Shown here: positions 44,626-53,605 of the stretch, piece after piece | How positions within the stretch are numbered: the first letter of the stretch is position 1 | Layout: each line of letters opens with the position of its first letter | Origin: Gammaproteobacteria bacterium | GTDB taxonomy: Bacteria; Pseudomonadota; Gammaproteobacteria; JAABTG01 | Direction: 5' to 3' | Assembly: GCA_034522055.1 (NCBI GenBank) | Contig: JAXHLS010000002.1 | Location: 2,623,549 to 2,687,548 of the forward strand | Length of the DNA stretch: 64,000 bases | Program-made: the position numbers and the translations under genes | Notes under the pieces: model-generated | What the model was told of the DNA's origin: nothing | What the model saw: only the letters and a program-made list of their open reading frames with translations | Database searches by the model: none

Positions 44626-46236
44626 CTATTGCTGGCGGGCCTCGTTCCCGGGGCCAGTGGTGGGCTCGAAAACGCTCCGGTACCTTTCCGTCAGGCCTTT
44701 GCGGTCGACCTTGCCGTTGGGGTTCCGTGGCAGGGCGGTGATTACCTCCACCCTCAAGGGTACCATGAAGCCCGGCAGGTCCCGTTTGCACGTCGCCAGT
44801 AGGGTATCGACGTCCAGAGGCGTACGGGCCGGTTTGATCACCGCCAGGATCCCCTGACCCAGGGACGGGTGGGGGAGGCCGAGGGCCGCGCACTCGTCCA
44901 CCATGCCCGATCCGTAAAGCACCTCTTCCACCTCCGTGGGGCTGACCCGGTAGCCTGAGGTCTTGATCATCTCGTCGCGCCGGCCGATGAAGTAGAGGAA
45001 CCCGTCCTCGTCCTTGCGCACGGTATCGCCGGACCACACGGCGATTTCCGGGCCGGGGATCCCCTGGGGAGTGCCGGGCGACGGACGGAAGCGCTCGGCG
45101 GTACGTTCGGGATCGTTCCAGTAGCCCAGGGACACCAGGGCGCCACGGTGCACGAGTTCTCCCGGCTCCGCGGGTTCGCAAGGGGTGCCATCCTCGCGCA
45201 CCACCAGGATATCGGCATTGGGAATGGCCTTCCCCATGGAGTCCGGGCGGCGATCGATCTCCGCGGGTGGCAGATAGGTGGAGCGAAAGGCCTCGGTGAG
45301 ACCGTACATCAGGTAGGGTGTCGTGTTGGGAAGCTTATTCCTCAATGCGTCGAGGACGGAACGGGGCATGGCACCACCGGAGTTGGTGATGTAACGGAGG
45401 TGCTCCACCGCCTCATGGGGCCAATCGAGGCCCGCCAGTTGGACCCACAGGGGGGGGACGGCGGCCAGGCCCGTTATCCGTTCCCGTGCCACTGCCCGTA
45501 TGACGTCCCGGGGCAGCAGGTAGTCCATGAGCACTACACTGGCGCCCACCGCGAAGGCGGTGGAGAGCTGGCTGAAGCCATAATCGAAGCTGAACGGCAG
45601 CACCGCCAACAGCCGGTCCTCCGGGGTATTCTTCAGGTATTGGGCCACGCTGCGGGCGCCCGCCACCATGTTGCGGTGGGACAGCACCACCCCCTTGGGC
45701 CGCCCGGTACTGCCCGAGGTGTAGAGGATGGCGGCCAGATCGCTGTCGATGCGACGGTGGGTTGGCTTGCTCCCCGTTCGGGTGGCCGTTGACCACGGCA
45801 GTACTTGCACGTGACCGTAACTCGCGGGCAGTTCGTTTGCCTCGGCGGTGGCCACCAGAGTGTGCAGATCGGGGCAATCGTGGATGGCCTCCGCGAGAAG
45901 CGGGGCACGGTCCCGGGAAGTGACAAGGACCCGCGCCCCGGAATCCTTGAGGATATGTGCCACCTGGGGCGGTTTCAGTAACGGGTTGATGGGGACGAAC
46001 GCACCGCCGGCCATTGCGGTGCCGAACAGGGCGGTGACTGCCTCGAAGCATTTGGGCAGGTAGACCGCGACCCGTTCGGCCGGTTGCAGGTCCAGGGCGA
46101 TTAGTCCGCTGGCGAAGGTCTCGATATCGGCGGCGATGGTGGCGTAGTCACGAGACTCGCCCTTGAAGGCAAGGCACGGGCCATTGGCTCGGTGCTCGGC
46201 GCTTTCCTCAAGCAACTCGTGCAATAGGTCCGACAT
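44626..46236 (-). CDS. AMP-forming acyl-CoA ligase, exosortase A-associated
   Basis: A 536-aa ANL-superfamily enzyme. Signature AAILYTSGSTGRPKGVVLSH, YLMYGLTEAFRSTYL (A5-like), GDTVRKDEDGFLYFIGRRDE, MIKTSGYRVSP and C-terminal PRNPNGKVDRKGL with the catalytic Lys. Together with the decarboxylase 8 bp downstream, the acyl carrier protein and the fused hydrolase it forms the set found in exosortase A (PEP-CTERM) loci. It activates an acid (acyl or amino acid) as adenylate for the carrier or CoA. Substrate unknown. Confidence 0.92.
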   Translation of the reverse strand: MSDLLHELLEESAEHRANGPCLAFKGESRDYATIAADIETFASGLIALDLQPAERVAVYLPKCFEAVTALFGTAMAGGAFVPINPLLKPPQVAHILKDSGARVLVTSRDRAPLLAEAIHDCPDLHTLVATAEANELPASYGHVQVLPWSTATRTGSKPTHRRIDSDLAAILYTSGSTGRPKGVVLSHRNMVAGARSVAQYLKNTPEDRLLAVLPFSFDYGFSQLSTAFAVGASVVLMDYLLPRDVIRAVARERITGLAAVPPLWVQLAGLDWPHEAVEHLRYITNSGGAMPRSVLDALRNKLPNTTPYLMYGLTEAFRSTYLPPAEIDRRPDSMGKAIPNADILVVREDGTPCEPAEPGELVHRGALVSLGYWNDPERTAERFRPSPGTPQGIPGPEIAVWSGDTVRKDEDGFLYFIGRRDEMIKTSGYRVSPTEVEEVLYGSGMVDECAALGLPHPSLGQGILAVIKPARTPLDVDTLLATCKRDLPGFMVPLRVEVITALPRNPNGKVDRKGLTERYRSVFEPTTGPGNEARQQ

Positions 46237-46431
46237 GGCGGGTCCTGTTGTCTGGCCAACACAAAAATGGGCTGGCGAATGGATAACGGGCTGTAGATCG
46301 TGCCAGACTCATCCACCCCGCAACCTTCCGCTCAAACCGCCCGCCGGTGGCGGCGGCGCTGGCCTGGCTGCGGAAACTGAAACAATCTGCCGGCCAGTTC
46401 TGTAGCGGCATTCATCGACATTCCCAAAGCT

Positions 46432-47769
46432 ATGAAATCAAAAAATAACATGTCTGGACAGGAATCGGAGAGGAGTCGGCGCAAAGTGCTCCAGGCCATG
46501 CTGCTGTTACCGGCATACGCGTTGTTTCCACCTCTTGTTCGCGGGACGGAGCGGCGGGTCATCCATGCGGGACCCCGCGATTACCGCAGCCGACTTCGTG
46601 ACCTCGCGCCTGGCGATCATCTCGTGCTGCGCGCGGGGGTCTACGAACGCGGGCTGCCCCTGCATCGCCTGCAGGGCACCGCGACCCGCCCCATCACGGT
46701 TTCCGGCCCGGTCTCCGGTGAGCCGGCGGTCTTCAGGGCGCGGCGCGGCGCGAACACGGTGAGCCTTCTGGACGTGTCTCACCTGGAGGTGAGTAATCTC
46801 GAGCTCACCGGCGATGGCGTGCCAGTAGATGCCGTAAAGGCGGAAGGCCACGCCGCCTACGCCCACTACGTGACGCTCTCGAACCTGCACATCACGGGCC
46901 ATGGCGCGAGCCGGCAGAATGTGGGTATATCCACCAAGTGTCCGGCCTATGGCTGGCGGATCCTGGACAACCGGATTGAAGGCGCGGGTACGGGCATGTA
47001 TCTCGGGGATTCCGATGGCAGCGCGCCCTTCGTGGGCGGGCTTATCGAAGGCAACCGTATGGAGGATACCGTTGGCTATAATCTGCAAATAAAGCACCAA
47101 AATGCCCGCCCTGCCGACGGGGCCTTACCCAGCGGACCGTCCCGCACGATTATCAGGAAAAATCGTTTTCGCAAGTCCAGCCCCACGGGGGCGAGCGGGG
47201 GCGCGCGGCCCAACCTGCTGGTGGGCCACTGGCCCCCCGAAGGCCCCGGCGCGGACGATATCTATCTGATTTATGGAAATGTATTCTACAGCAATCCCGT
47301 GGAACGGCTGTTCCAGGGCGAAGGCAACCTCGCCTTTTACAACAACCTTCTCGTCAACCCCGCCGGGGATGGCCTGGCCATCCAGCCGCATAACGATATT
47401 CCCCGGCGCGTGTGGATTTTCCACAATACCATCATCGCCACGGGGACCGGTCTGACGATCCATGCGGTGCCGGGTACGGAGGTGTTGGCCATAACCGGTA
47501 ATGCCGTGTTTGCGGAAACGCCCTTTAGGGGCGTGGAACCCACCGGTGATAATCTCTTTGTCCCAGTCGCTAGGGCAGAGGCCTATTTGAAACAGCCCCT
47601 TGCCTCATACCCCCGACTCGATGCCCGCGCTCTGCCAGGCAGGCTGCGGGCTGAACAACCCTTCGACGTCCCGCCGTTTCCGGATGCGAACCGGGATTTG
47701 AATGGCGCCTTGCGTTCCGTAGCCGGTTACGGCGCTTATACCCTGTCCCCCGCTGTGAAGGAGCAATGA
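46432..47769 (+). CDS. Tat-exported right-handed beta-helix protein
   Basis: 445 aa. The N-terminus has a twin-arginine motif SRRKVLQ followed by AMLLLPAYALFPPLV, suggesting export of a folded protein. The body shows parallel beta-helix repeats: LRDLAPGDHLVLRAGVYERG, RPITVSGPV, VSLLDVSHLEVSNLELTG, YVTLSNLHITGHG and WRILDNRIEGAGTGMYLGDS, resembling polysaccharide lyases and depolymerases. ATG 46450 is an alternative start. It could bind, cut or epimerise the polysaccharide in the periplasm. It diverges from the ligase gene; the 195-bp gap is a likely promoter region. Confidence 0.8.
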   Translation: MKSKNNMSGQESERSRRKVLQAMLLLPAYALFPPLVRGTERRVIHAGPRDYRSRLRDLAPGDHLVLRAGVYERGLPLHRLQGTATRPITVSGPVSGEPAVFRARRGANTVSLLDVSHLEVSNLELTGDGVPVDAVKAEGHAAYAHYVTLSNLHITGHGASRQNVGISTKCPAYGWRILDNRIEGAGTGMYLGDSDGSAPFVGGLIEGNRMEDTVGYNLQIKHQNARPADGALPSGPSRTIIRKNRFRKSSPTGASGGARPNLLVGHWPPEGPGADDIYLIYGNVFYSNPVERLFQGEGNLAFYNNLLVNPAGDGLAIQPHNDIPRRVWIFHNTIIATGTGLTIHAVPGTEVLAITGNAVFAETPFRGVEPTGDNLFVPVARAEAYLKQPLASYPRLDARALPGRLRAEQPFDVPPFPDANRDLNGALRSVAGYGAYTLSPAVKEQ

Positions 47770-47779
47770 AGCCGATTGT

Positions 47780-47890
47780 TCCCCCTCTCCCTCACGGGCA
47801 CACCCGCGGGGTGCGGGTGGGAACGCGCGTAGTGCGGCCCCGCAGGGCAAAGGGCAGGATGCCCGGAGTACAGGGCCGGGGTGAGGGGAT
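47780..47890. repeat. Hairpin repeat, degenerate copy
   Basis: CCCCTCTCCCTCACGGGCAC, then ACCCGCGGGGTGCGGGTGGG, then AAAGGGCAGGATGCCCGGAG and TACAGGGCCGGGGTGAGGGGA. It resembles the repeat family of 48835-49085 and the tail of 43320-43375. It lies in the gap 47770-48009, which holds no gene. Confidence 0.65.
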
Positions 47891-48009
47891 TGGGAGCCAC
47901 AACCAAGAGGTGACATGCTATTTCCATTACCGATGACAGCGCTCACCCGCGCAATTCATGCGTCGGGTTCAACGCTGTGCTGTGCACGCATGGTGGTGCC
48001 CAGCGCGCA

Positions 48010-48426
48010 TTACGCCGCGGTCACGTATGACGCCGCATCTGTGGCATTGAGGATCTGGATCTCTCGCCAGGAATGCAGTGTCAGCAAATCCTGGTCACCG
48101 GTTACGATCAGGTCGGCGTGGGCCGCCAGGGCCGTGGCGAGGACGGCGTCATCGTCCGGATCGCGCGCGGTGCGAGGGATCTGTGCGGGACCGACCGGTG
48201 CTGCGAGTAGGGTGTAGCGCTCGGCCAGCTCTTCGACGGTGAAGCCGGAGGCGGCGATCTTCGCAGCAAACTTGCGCCGACTGAGAATGTCGGCGAGTTC
48301 AACCAGCAGCGGGGTGCTGGTGTAGAGTTCGATTCACCGCTCCCGGGCGGCGTGCAAGAGTTCACCTGGTACGCCGCCCCACAGCAGTGCCGAGGCAACG
48401 ACGTTGGTGTCGAGCACCAGGCGCAT
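48010..48426 (-). pseudogene. PIN-domain (VapC-like) toxin with in-frame stop
   Basis: A 138-codon frame starting MRLVLDTNVVASALLWGGVP (PIN motif with Asp6) and later RDPDDDAVLATALAAHADLI and VTGDQDLLTL, the acidic residues of the PIN active site. Codon 31 (48334-48336) is TGA where the family has a coding residue, as in ARER-x-IELYTS. A CGA-to-TGA change would explain it. The rest of the frame is intact, so the mutation looks recent. The start overlaps the antitoxin stop by ATGA. Unless readthrough occurs the toxin is dead. Confidence 0.87.
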
Positions 48427-48671
48427 CAACGCGCATTCTGTGAGCGGCTCTCGGCGCGCATTCTGCGGAGCTCCTCGGTAATCTCCTCCGGCGACATGAC
48501 CGGAGGCGTGTCCACGGTCCCCATACGGTCCATTGCCTGGAACAATTCATCGACGCCCTGCCGGCGCAGGTTTTCGCGCAGCATGGCCGCGATGGAATCG
48601 CGGTCGAGCAGTCCGGCGTCCTGAGCTGCCTTGGCTAGCTCGTCTGGCAAATCAATGGTCAGCGTCGTCAT
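48426..48671 (-). CDS. VapB-like antitoxin
   Basis: 81 aa: MTTLTIDLPDELAKAAQDAG opens as a ribbon-helix-helix DNA-binding domain (short beta-strand then helix). The C-terminal half (MSPEEITEELRRMRAESRSQ) is charged and would wrap the toxin. Its stop overlaps the PIN start, the usual antitoxin-toxin order and coupling. It is intact even though the toxin is interrupted. Confidence 0.85.
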   Translation of the reverse strand: MTTLTIDLPDELAKAAQDAGLLDRDSIAAMLRENLRRQGVDELFQAMDRMGTVDTPPVMSPEEITEELRRMRAESRSQNAR

Positions 48672-48834
48672 AGCTTGTCCTCAACGCGCGGGGGGTTGCC
48701 GCGCACCGGGTCAGGAAGACATGGAACAGCGTTTTGTCCCTTGTCATGTAAAGGCAGTATAAACCTTCAGCGGCAGTCGGTCTCTCGCACACACAAAGGG
48801 ACGCGCTGAACAATTCAGTGCGCCCCGTTGGGTG

Positions 48835-49085
48835 CGGGGCAGGCTGCCCGGAGTACAGGGCCTTACAGCTTACTCCCCCTCTCCCTTAGCCAGAGGACCC
48901 ATCAAGTTACTCTCCCTCTCCCTTGGGGAGAGGGCCGGGGTGAGGGGATGCGCAGCCTGGTCGGCAGCTCAGCCCCTGGGCCGTACCCCTCATCCTGTCC
49001 TTCTCCCCGGGGGAGAAGGGACCTTGCTGGAAACGGTGGAGGGTCAACCGGGTCCCGGGGTCACCAACGGGTTCCGGGGTCTGGT
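48835..49085. repeat. Hairpin repeat copy between two toxin-antitoxin loci
   Basis: The gap 48672-49271 has no gene. It contains AGTTACTCTCCCTCTCCCTTGG and GGAGAGGGCCGGGGTGAGGGGA, then CCCTCATCCTGTCCTTCTCC and CCGGGGGAGAAGGGACCTTGCTGG, the same order as in the copies at 49905-50137 and 52049-52230. The distal part (GGTCAACCGGGTCCCGGGGTCACCAACGG) has diverged from them. Confidence 0.78.
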
Positions 49086-49271
49086 CCATCAATGTTGCAT
49101 CGGCAGGCCTTGGTGCTGGATGCGGTCGGTGGGTCCGGCGCTTCGCGCCTTCGCCGAGCAGCGGCCAAGTCTAGCAATGTGCTAGCAGCGGTTGCCGCCT
49201 TGCGTTCGGGTCGTAGGAACGCGGCAATCGGGTCAGCAGTTTCACTGACCGGCCTTCCTGGATTCACCGGG

Positions 49272-49580
49272 TCAACTTCTTCCCTCGAGTGAACTCTTGA
49301 TCCACTCAGGCGCACGACGCATCGGCAGAACGGCGATGACGTATGCTGTGTGGGCATTTAGTTCGTAGTAGACCGCATATGGAAAGCGTTTCGAGAGCAT
49401 TCGATAAAGGCCAAACTCCTTCTGGTGCACACCGCCATAGACGACCAGCGACTCCAGGTCGGATAGCAGACTATCCCGGAAGTACTCGCCCAAGCCACGT
49501 TGCCGGCGTTCGTAGAACCGCTTGCCGTTCTCGATATCGGCGGCGGCCTCCTCGAGGAGGAGAACCTCCGTTGGTGCCAT
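49272..49580 (-). CDS. RelE/ParE-family toxin
   Basis: 102 aa: VLLLEEAAADIENGKRFYER then GLGEYFRDSLLSDLESL, and the late YRMLSKRFPYAVYYELNAHT with AYVIAVLPMRRAPEW are typical of the ParE branch of the ParE/RelE fold. It lies 3 bp after the antitoxin gene. Likely a gyrase inhibitor by family; not testable here. Confidence 0.88.
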   Translation of the reverse strand: MAPTEVLLLEEAAADIENGKRFYERRQRGLGEYFRDSLLSDLESLVVYGGVHQKEFGLYRMLSKRFPYAVYYELNAHTAYVIAVLPMRRAPEWIKSSLEGRS

Positions 49581-49583
49581 CGC

Positions 49584-49787
49584 CTAGTCTCCGCGCGACT
49601 TGAACTCCCTGATGGAAAGAAACGTCGCGGTTCCTTCCTCAATCTTCTTCCTCCTTTCTGTGAGGACATCTCCATGCCAGTCCGGAGATGCAATCTCCGC
49701 GTCCTCGTGTAGGAGCGAGTCCCATATCTCCTCCATCGTCCGAAGTCGCTCTGGAATGCTCATCTTTCGAATGTCCGCTAAGATCAT
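49584..49787 (-). CDS. Addiction-module antitoxin (ParE partner)
   Basis: 67 aa: KMSIPERLRTMEEIWDSLLH then WHGDVLTERRKKIEEGTATF, the common pattern of addiction-module antitoxins (ER-L..ME-IWDSL) paired with ParE-type toxins. ATG 49787 precedes the toxin on the same strand, 3 bp apart. Expected to bind its own promoter region upstream of 49787. Confidence 0.87.
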   Translation of the reverse strand: MILADIRKMSIPERLRTMEEIWDSLLHEDAEIASPDWHGDVLTERRKKIEEGTATFLSIREFKSRGD

Positions 49788-49904
49788 CTCGAGATCACCT
49801 CTCTACTCGCGTAGGAATGCAGGTTAGCTCTGGCAATGTACTACCGCCGGGGCATGCTATGGAAGGAGCAAAGGGGTCGTTTGTTGACTCGGAAGGTAGC
49901 TCCA

Positions 49905-50137
49905 TGCCTGCGCCATATCCCCTCATCCTGTCCTTCTCCCCGGGGGAGAGGGCCCATGAAGTTACTCTGCCTCTCCCTCTGGGAGAGGGCCGGGGTGAGG
50001 GGATGCGGCGCCCGGCCGGCAGCTCCGCCCCTGCGCCATATCCCCTCATCCTGTCCTTCTCCCCGGGGGAGAAGGGACCTTGCTGGAGGCGTTGGAGGGG
50101 GCGTCCGGGCCGTGCCATTGGGGACACCGTTTCTAGT
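49905..50137. repeat. Hairpin repeat copy, split by the ISNCY-like element
   Basis: Two hairpin types in series (CCTCATCCTGTCCTTCTCCC-CGGGGGAGAGGG; CTCTCCCTCTGGGAGAGGGCCGG; CCTTCTCCCC-GGGGGAGAAGGGACCTTGCTGG), then GGCCGTGCCATTGGGGACAC-CGTTTCTAGTTA. The insertion sequence starts right there. The adjacent repeat 52049-52230 on its other side begins GTTACTCTCCCTCTCCCCCG. Confidence 0.82.
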
Positions 50138-52048
50138 TAGTGCCTGCACGAGAAACTCAAAAGAGTTTATTGATCAACGGCATAAGCTAATAATCGCGAC
50201 GCGAAGAATGCGGTGGTTCCGTTTGCTGGATTGCAAGATAAATCTGTAACGCATTGATCTGCATTGATATAATGGCGGCGTAACCGGTGAGGGCCGGACG
50301 GTACAGGCGCACAAGGCCCTTGAGAGACGCAATCTTCGCCAGGATGAAATTCGTATGCGCAAGGTGATCGAGCCGCAAATGCAGATCGGCGAGCAGGACA
50401 TCGGCGCGATTTGGCTCGATCCCAAATCGCGCGATGACATCCCGCAGCTCCTGCGGGGACTGCAGCACATCTACACCACGCCCGCGTTGCGCGAGCGGGT
50501 TTTCGCGATCCTTGAAGAGGTGCGCCCGGTACGTGATAGCGAGGCAGAAAATGTCCTGGTGGCCCCTAACGCCGGTCGGCCGGGGATGTCGCAGTGGAAG
50601 ATCCTGGTGCTTGGCATACTGCGCCTGGGGCTCAATGCCGACTACGACAGGGTCCGGGAACTGGCCAACGAGCACAACACGATCCGCCAGTTCCTCGGGC
50701 ACAGCGACTGGACCGACACCTATCTCTACCCGATGCAGACGCTACGGGATAATCTGCGCCTGTTCACCCCGGAGCTCCTGGACCGGATCAATCAAGAGGT
50801 GGTGCGTGCGGGGCACAAGGCGCTAAAAAAACCTAGAAGAAGGGCTCGTCGGGCGCTGTGACTCGTTCGTGGTGGAGACCGATGTGCATTTCCCCACCGA
50901 CATCAACTTGCTGCTCGACGCCATCCGTAAGGTCATCGATTTGAGCACCGAACTGGCCGAACTCCACGCGCTGCCCGGTTGGCGTCAGCATGCCCACCAT
51001 CAGCGCCAGTTTAAGCGCCAGTACCGAATCGTCCAGCGGCTCAAACACTCCACCTCCAAGGACGAAGACAAGCGTCAAGCCAAACTGCAGGATATCGCCG
51101 AGGCCCACGGCACCTACCTGGAACTGGCCGAGGACCACCTGACCCGTGCCGAGCAGATCCGCCAGAAAGTGCCGGCCTCCTGTGCGCTGAGCGAGGGGCT
51201 GCTGCGCGAGCTTGATGAATTCATGACCCACGCCAATCGGCAGATTCGATCAGATCCGCCGCCGCGTGCTCCAGGGCGAGCGCATCCCCCACAATGAGAA
51301 GGTCTTCTCGTTGTTCGAGCCCCACACCGAGTGGATCAGCAAGGGCAAGGCCGGGGTGCCGGTGGAGTTGGGGTTGCGGGTGTGCGTGATGGAGGACAGC
51401 GACCGTTTCATCCTGCACCACCAGGTGATGCAGATGTGCACCGATGATCAGGTGGCCGTACCGATGGTTGAGGAGACGAAGGAGCGATTTGCGCCACTGC
51501 GCGCTGTTAGCATGGACAAGGGCTTCCACAGTCCAGCCAACCAGGCGGCCTTGGCTGAGCGTCTGGAGCGGGTGGTCCTGCCGAAGAAGGGTCGTCTCTC
51601 TCAGGCCGACAAGGTGCGCGAGAGTGATGAGGAATTTCTGCGCCTGCGCCATCGCCATTCGGCGGTGGAGTCGGCCATCAATGCCCTGGAGGTTCATGGT
51701 CTGGACAAGTGTCCGGACCACGGCATCGAGGGCTTCAAGCGCTATGTGGCGCTGGCCGTGCTCGCACGCAACATTCACCGCCTTGGCGCGCTGCTGCGTC
51801 AGCAAGAACAAGAGCGGGAGCGGCGAAGGCGCGGCCCCTACCGAAAGGCTGCCTGAGCAGCGCTCCGAAGCCGATACCGCGCCACGCGGACAGGAGAGGA
51901 GCGTCTGCACATCACCATCAATGCGAAGCATTCGCATTGGATGACGCCACGCATCTCAAAACAGTCGCCAAGGTGGAACACCGGCCATCAGTACCTGAAT
52001 GTCACGCTGGGAATTTGCCGGGAAATACGGGTTTTCGTGCAGGCACTA
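50138..52048 (+). mobile_element. ISNCY-like insertion sequence with matching terminal repeats
   Basis: The terminal inverted repeats read TAGTGCCTGCACGAGAAACTC at the left and, complemented, TAGTGCCTGCACGAAAACCCG at the right; the first 14 bases are identical. TAGTTA is found on both sides (50134-50139 and 52047-52052), partly overlapping the repeat ends, so the duplication is 4-6 bp. The single transposase gene inside is frameshifted twice. The element is inserted at the end of a hairpin repeat. Confidence 0.82.
50355..51856 (+). pseudogene. ISNCY-family-like transposase, two frameshifts
   Basis: Three overlapping frames rebuild one protein of about 500 aa: 50355-50861 (MRKVIEPQMQIGEQDIGAIW..., N-terminal HTH), 50869-51297 (VVETDVHFPTDINLLLDAIR, catalytic domain start with Asp) and 51266-51856 (VSMDKGFHSPANQAALAERL, ...RHSAVESAINALEVHGLDKC, catalytic Asp and Glu). 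The first shift lies in or near AGAAGAAGG at about 50835-50850, the second at ATTCGATCAGATC (about 51245-51255), where one extra C breaks the expected Q-I-D-Q-I-R-R-R-V-L. Not functional unless slippage corrects it. Confidence 0.82.
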
Positions 52049-52230
52049 GTTACTCTCCCTCTCCCCCGGGGAGAGGGCCGGGGTGAGGGGGTGCGCAGCC
52101 CGGCCGGCGGCTCCGCCCTTGGGCCATATCCCCTCATCCTGTCCTTCTCCCCGGGGGAGAAGGGACCTTGCTGGAGGCGTTGGAGGGGGCGTCAAGGCCG
52201 TGCCATTGGAGACGCCGTTTCAAGTTAGGC
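52049..52230. repeat. Hairpin repeat copy (nearly full unit)
   Basis: GTTACTCTCCCTCTCCCCCG, GGGAGAGGGCCGGGGTGAGG, then CCCTCATCCTGTCCTTCTCC-CCGGGGGAGAAGGGACCTTG, then GGAGGCGTTGGAGGGGGCGT and GGCCGTGCCATTGGAGACGC-CGTTTCAAGTTAG. This gives the clearest view of the about 180-bp unit. It fills most of the gap 51857-52282. Confidence 0.83.
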
Positions 52231-52282
52231 CTCTGTCGCAAATTAACTTGCCAAATGGTGGGATCTGTGATCTCCTACGGGG

Positions 52283-53161
52283 ATGAAACGAAACCTCTTG
52301 CTGGAAGCCGCAATCGTTGAGAAATACGTCGCCGTTTCGCCGGAACTCAACGAACGTGGCCGGCGGTTGTGGGCGGCGGCGGAATCGCGCAGCATCGGTT
52401 GGGGAGGCGATGCGCTGGTGTCGTCGGCCACCGGGCTTGCCCGCGAAACCATTCGCAAGGGACGGCGTGAGATCGAGTCCGGCGTGCAGCCGAGTGCGCG
52501 GGTACGCCGCCCGGGTGCCGGTCGCCCCGGAATTGAGGCGAGCCAACCGGGGCTCCTGGAGGCGCTGGAGCGATTGGTGGACCCGCTGACGCGCGGCGAC
52601 CCGGAGTCGCCACTGCGCTGGACCTGCAAGAGCCGCGCGAAACTCGCGGCCGCGCTGACGGCGCAAGGCTGGAAGGTGAGTTCGACCACGGTCGGACGGT
52701 TGCTCAACGAAGCGGGCTACCGGTTGCAGTCGGTGCGCAAGAGTCGCGAAGGGGTCTCGCATCCCGAGCGCCACGCGCAGTTCGAGTACATCAACGCGAC
52801 GGCCGAGGGCCTGCTCGGCGCGGGCCAGCCGGTCATCTCGGTGGACACGAAGAAGAAGGAGTTGGTGGGCGATTTTCGCAATGGGGGGCGGGAATGGCAG
52901 CCCAAGGGCGCCCCGGAGAAGGCACTGGTGCACGACTTCCCCAGCGATGGGCTCGGCAAGGCGATCCCCTACGGGATTTACGACATGGGGCGCAACGAAG
53001 CCTGGGTCAACGTCGGGCGTGACCACGACACCCCTGCCTTTGCGGTGGCCTCCATTCGTCAGTGGTGGCAGGAGATGGGCCGCGCGGCCTATCCAAAGGC
53101 CGAGGAGCTGTTCATCACGGCTGATGCTGGGGGATCGAACGGCTACCGTTCGAGGTGTTAG
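52283..53161 (+). pseudogene. ISAzo13-family transposase, C-terminally truncated
   Basis: 292 codons: ...ALERLVDPLTRGDPESPLRW, TCKSRAKLAAALTAQGWKVS, HAQFEYINATAEGLLGAGQP then VISVDTKKKELVGDF (catalytic Asp in VDTKKKE), and LFITADAGGSNGYRSR, where the second Asp lies. The family normally continues about 120 residues with the catalytic Glu; here the frame ends with Cys-stop right after GYRSR. The rest is absent downstream, and transposon E3 starts 82 bp later. Confidence 0.83.
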
Positions 53162-53237
53162 CGGCTGAGTAAATCCGCGCATAAATGGCGAAGGTCGCAG
53201 TCGCAGGTTCAGGCGGCGTGACTCGGCCTCAGCGCGG

Positions 53238-53242
53238 ATAGG
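53238..53242. repeat. Target duplication of transposon E3, left
   Basis: ATAGG, identical to 56644-56648. Confidence 0.88.
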
Positions 53243-53423
53243 TGTTGTATCTCAAATTATTCCACCAGTAATTTCCCGGTTTATTCCGAGCGAGTAGGCT
53301 GCAGTTTTCTCGGTTTGAGCGCTCCGGTGGAAGAGCGCGGGCAGGATAGGATGAGAAGAAGCTGGAGGTCTGGCGAGATGGGCGCCGCTTGTGGCGGCGG
53401 TTGCGGTTGGGAAAGACTGGGAT

Positions 53424-53591
53424 TCAGTCCCAGAGGTCGGGCTGTCTGGGATTGGTGTTCTGGTAGTAGCGCGTGATCTCGGCGAAGTAGCGGTTTTCGA
53501 GGGTCTGGGCGATGGCGTAGAGGAGGTCAACCATCTGAGCGGCGGCCTCGTCGGAGAGGTGGTCGGGCAGGGTCTGATCGTCGTCGTTCAT
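53424..53591 (-). CDS. Small helical protein downstream of E3 ATPase
   Basis: 55 aa from ATG 53591; a GTG at 53609 overlapping the ATPase stop (GTGA) would give 61 aa. Sequence core LSDEAAAQMVDLLYAIAQTL then ENRYFAEITRYYQ. It aligns in pattern with the 65-aa E1 protein and the 58-aa IS21-linked protein: an Ala-rich helix start, a hydrophobic helix of about 10 residues, then a conserved Tyr and a second short helix. Function unknown. Confidence 0.7.
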   Translation of the reverse strand: MNDDDQTLPDHLSDEAAAQMVDLLYAIAQTLENRYFAEITRYYQNTNPRQPDLWD

Positions 53592-53605
53592 GGTGGTGTG
53601 GTGTC

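Noticed and set aside
44618-45181. N-terminal extension of the PLP decarboxylase
   Set aside because: Overlaps the ligase gene in another frame; ATG 44617 starts just before the conserved fold.
48334-48336. TGA in the PIN gene as selenocysteine
   Set aside because: No SECIS-like hairpin or selenoprotein context; PIN toxins are not selenoproteins. A nonsense mutation is simpler.
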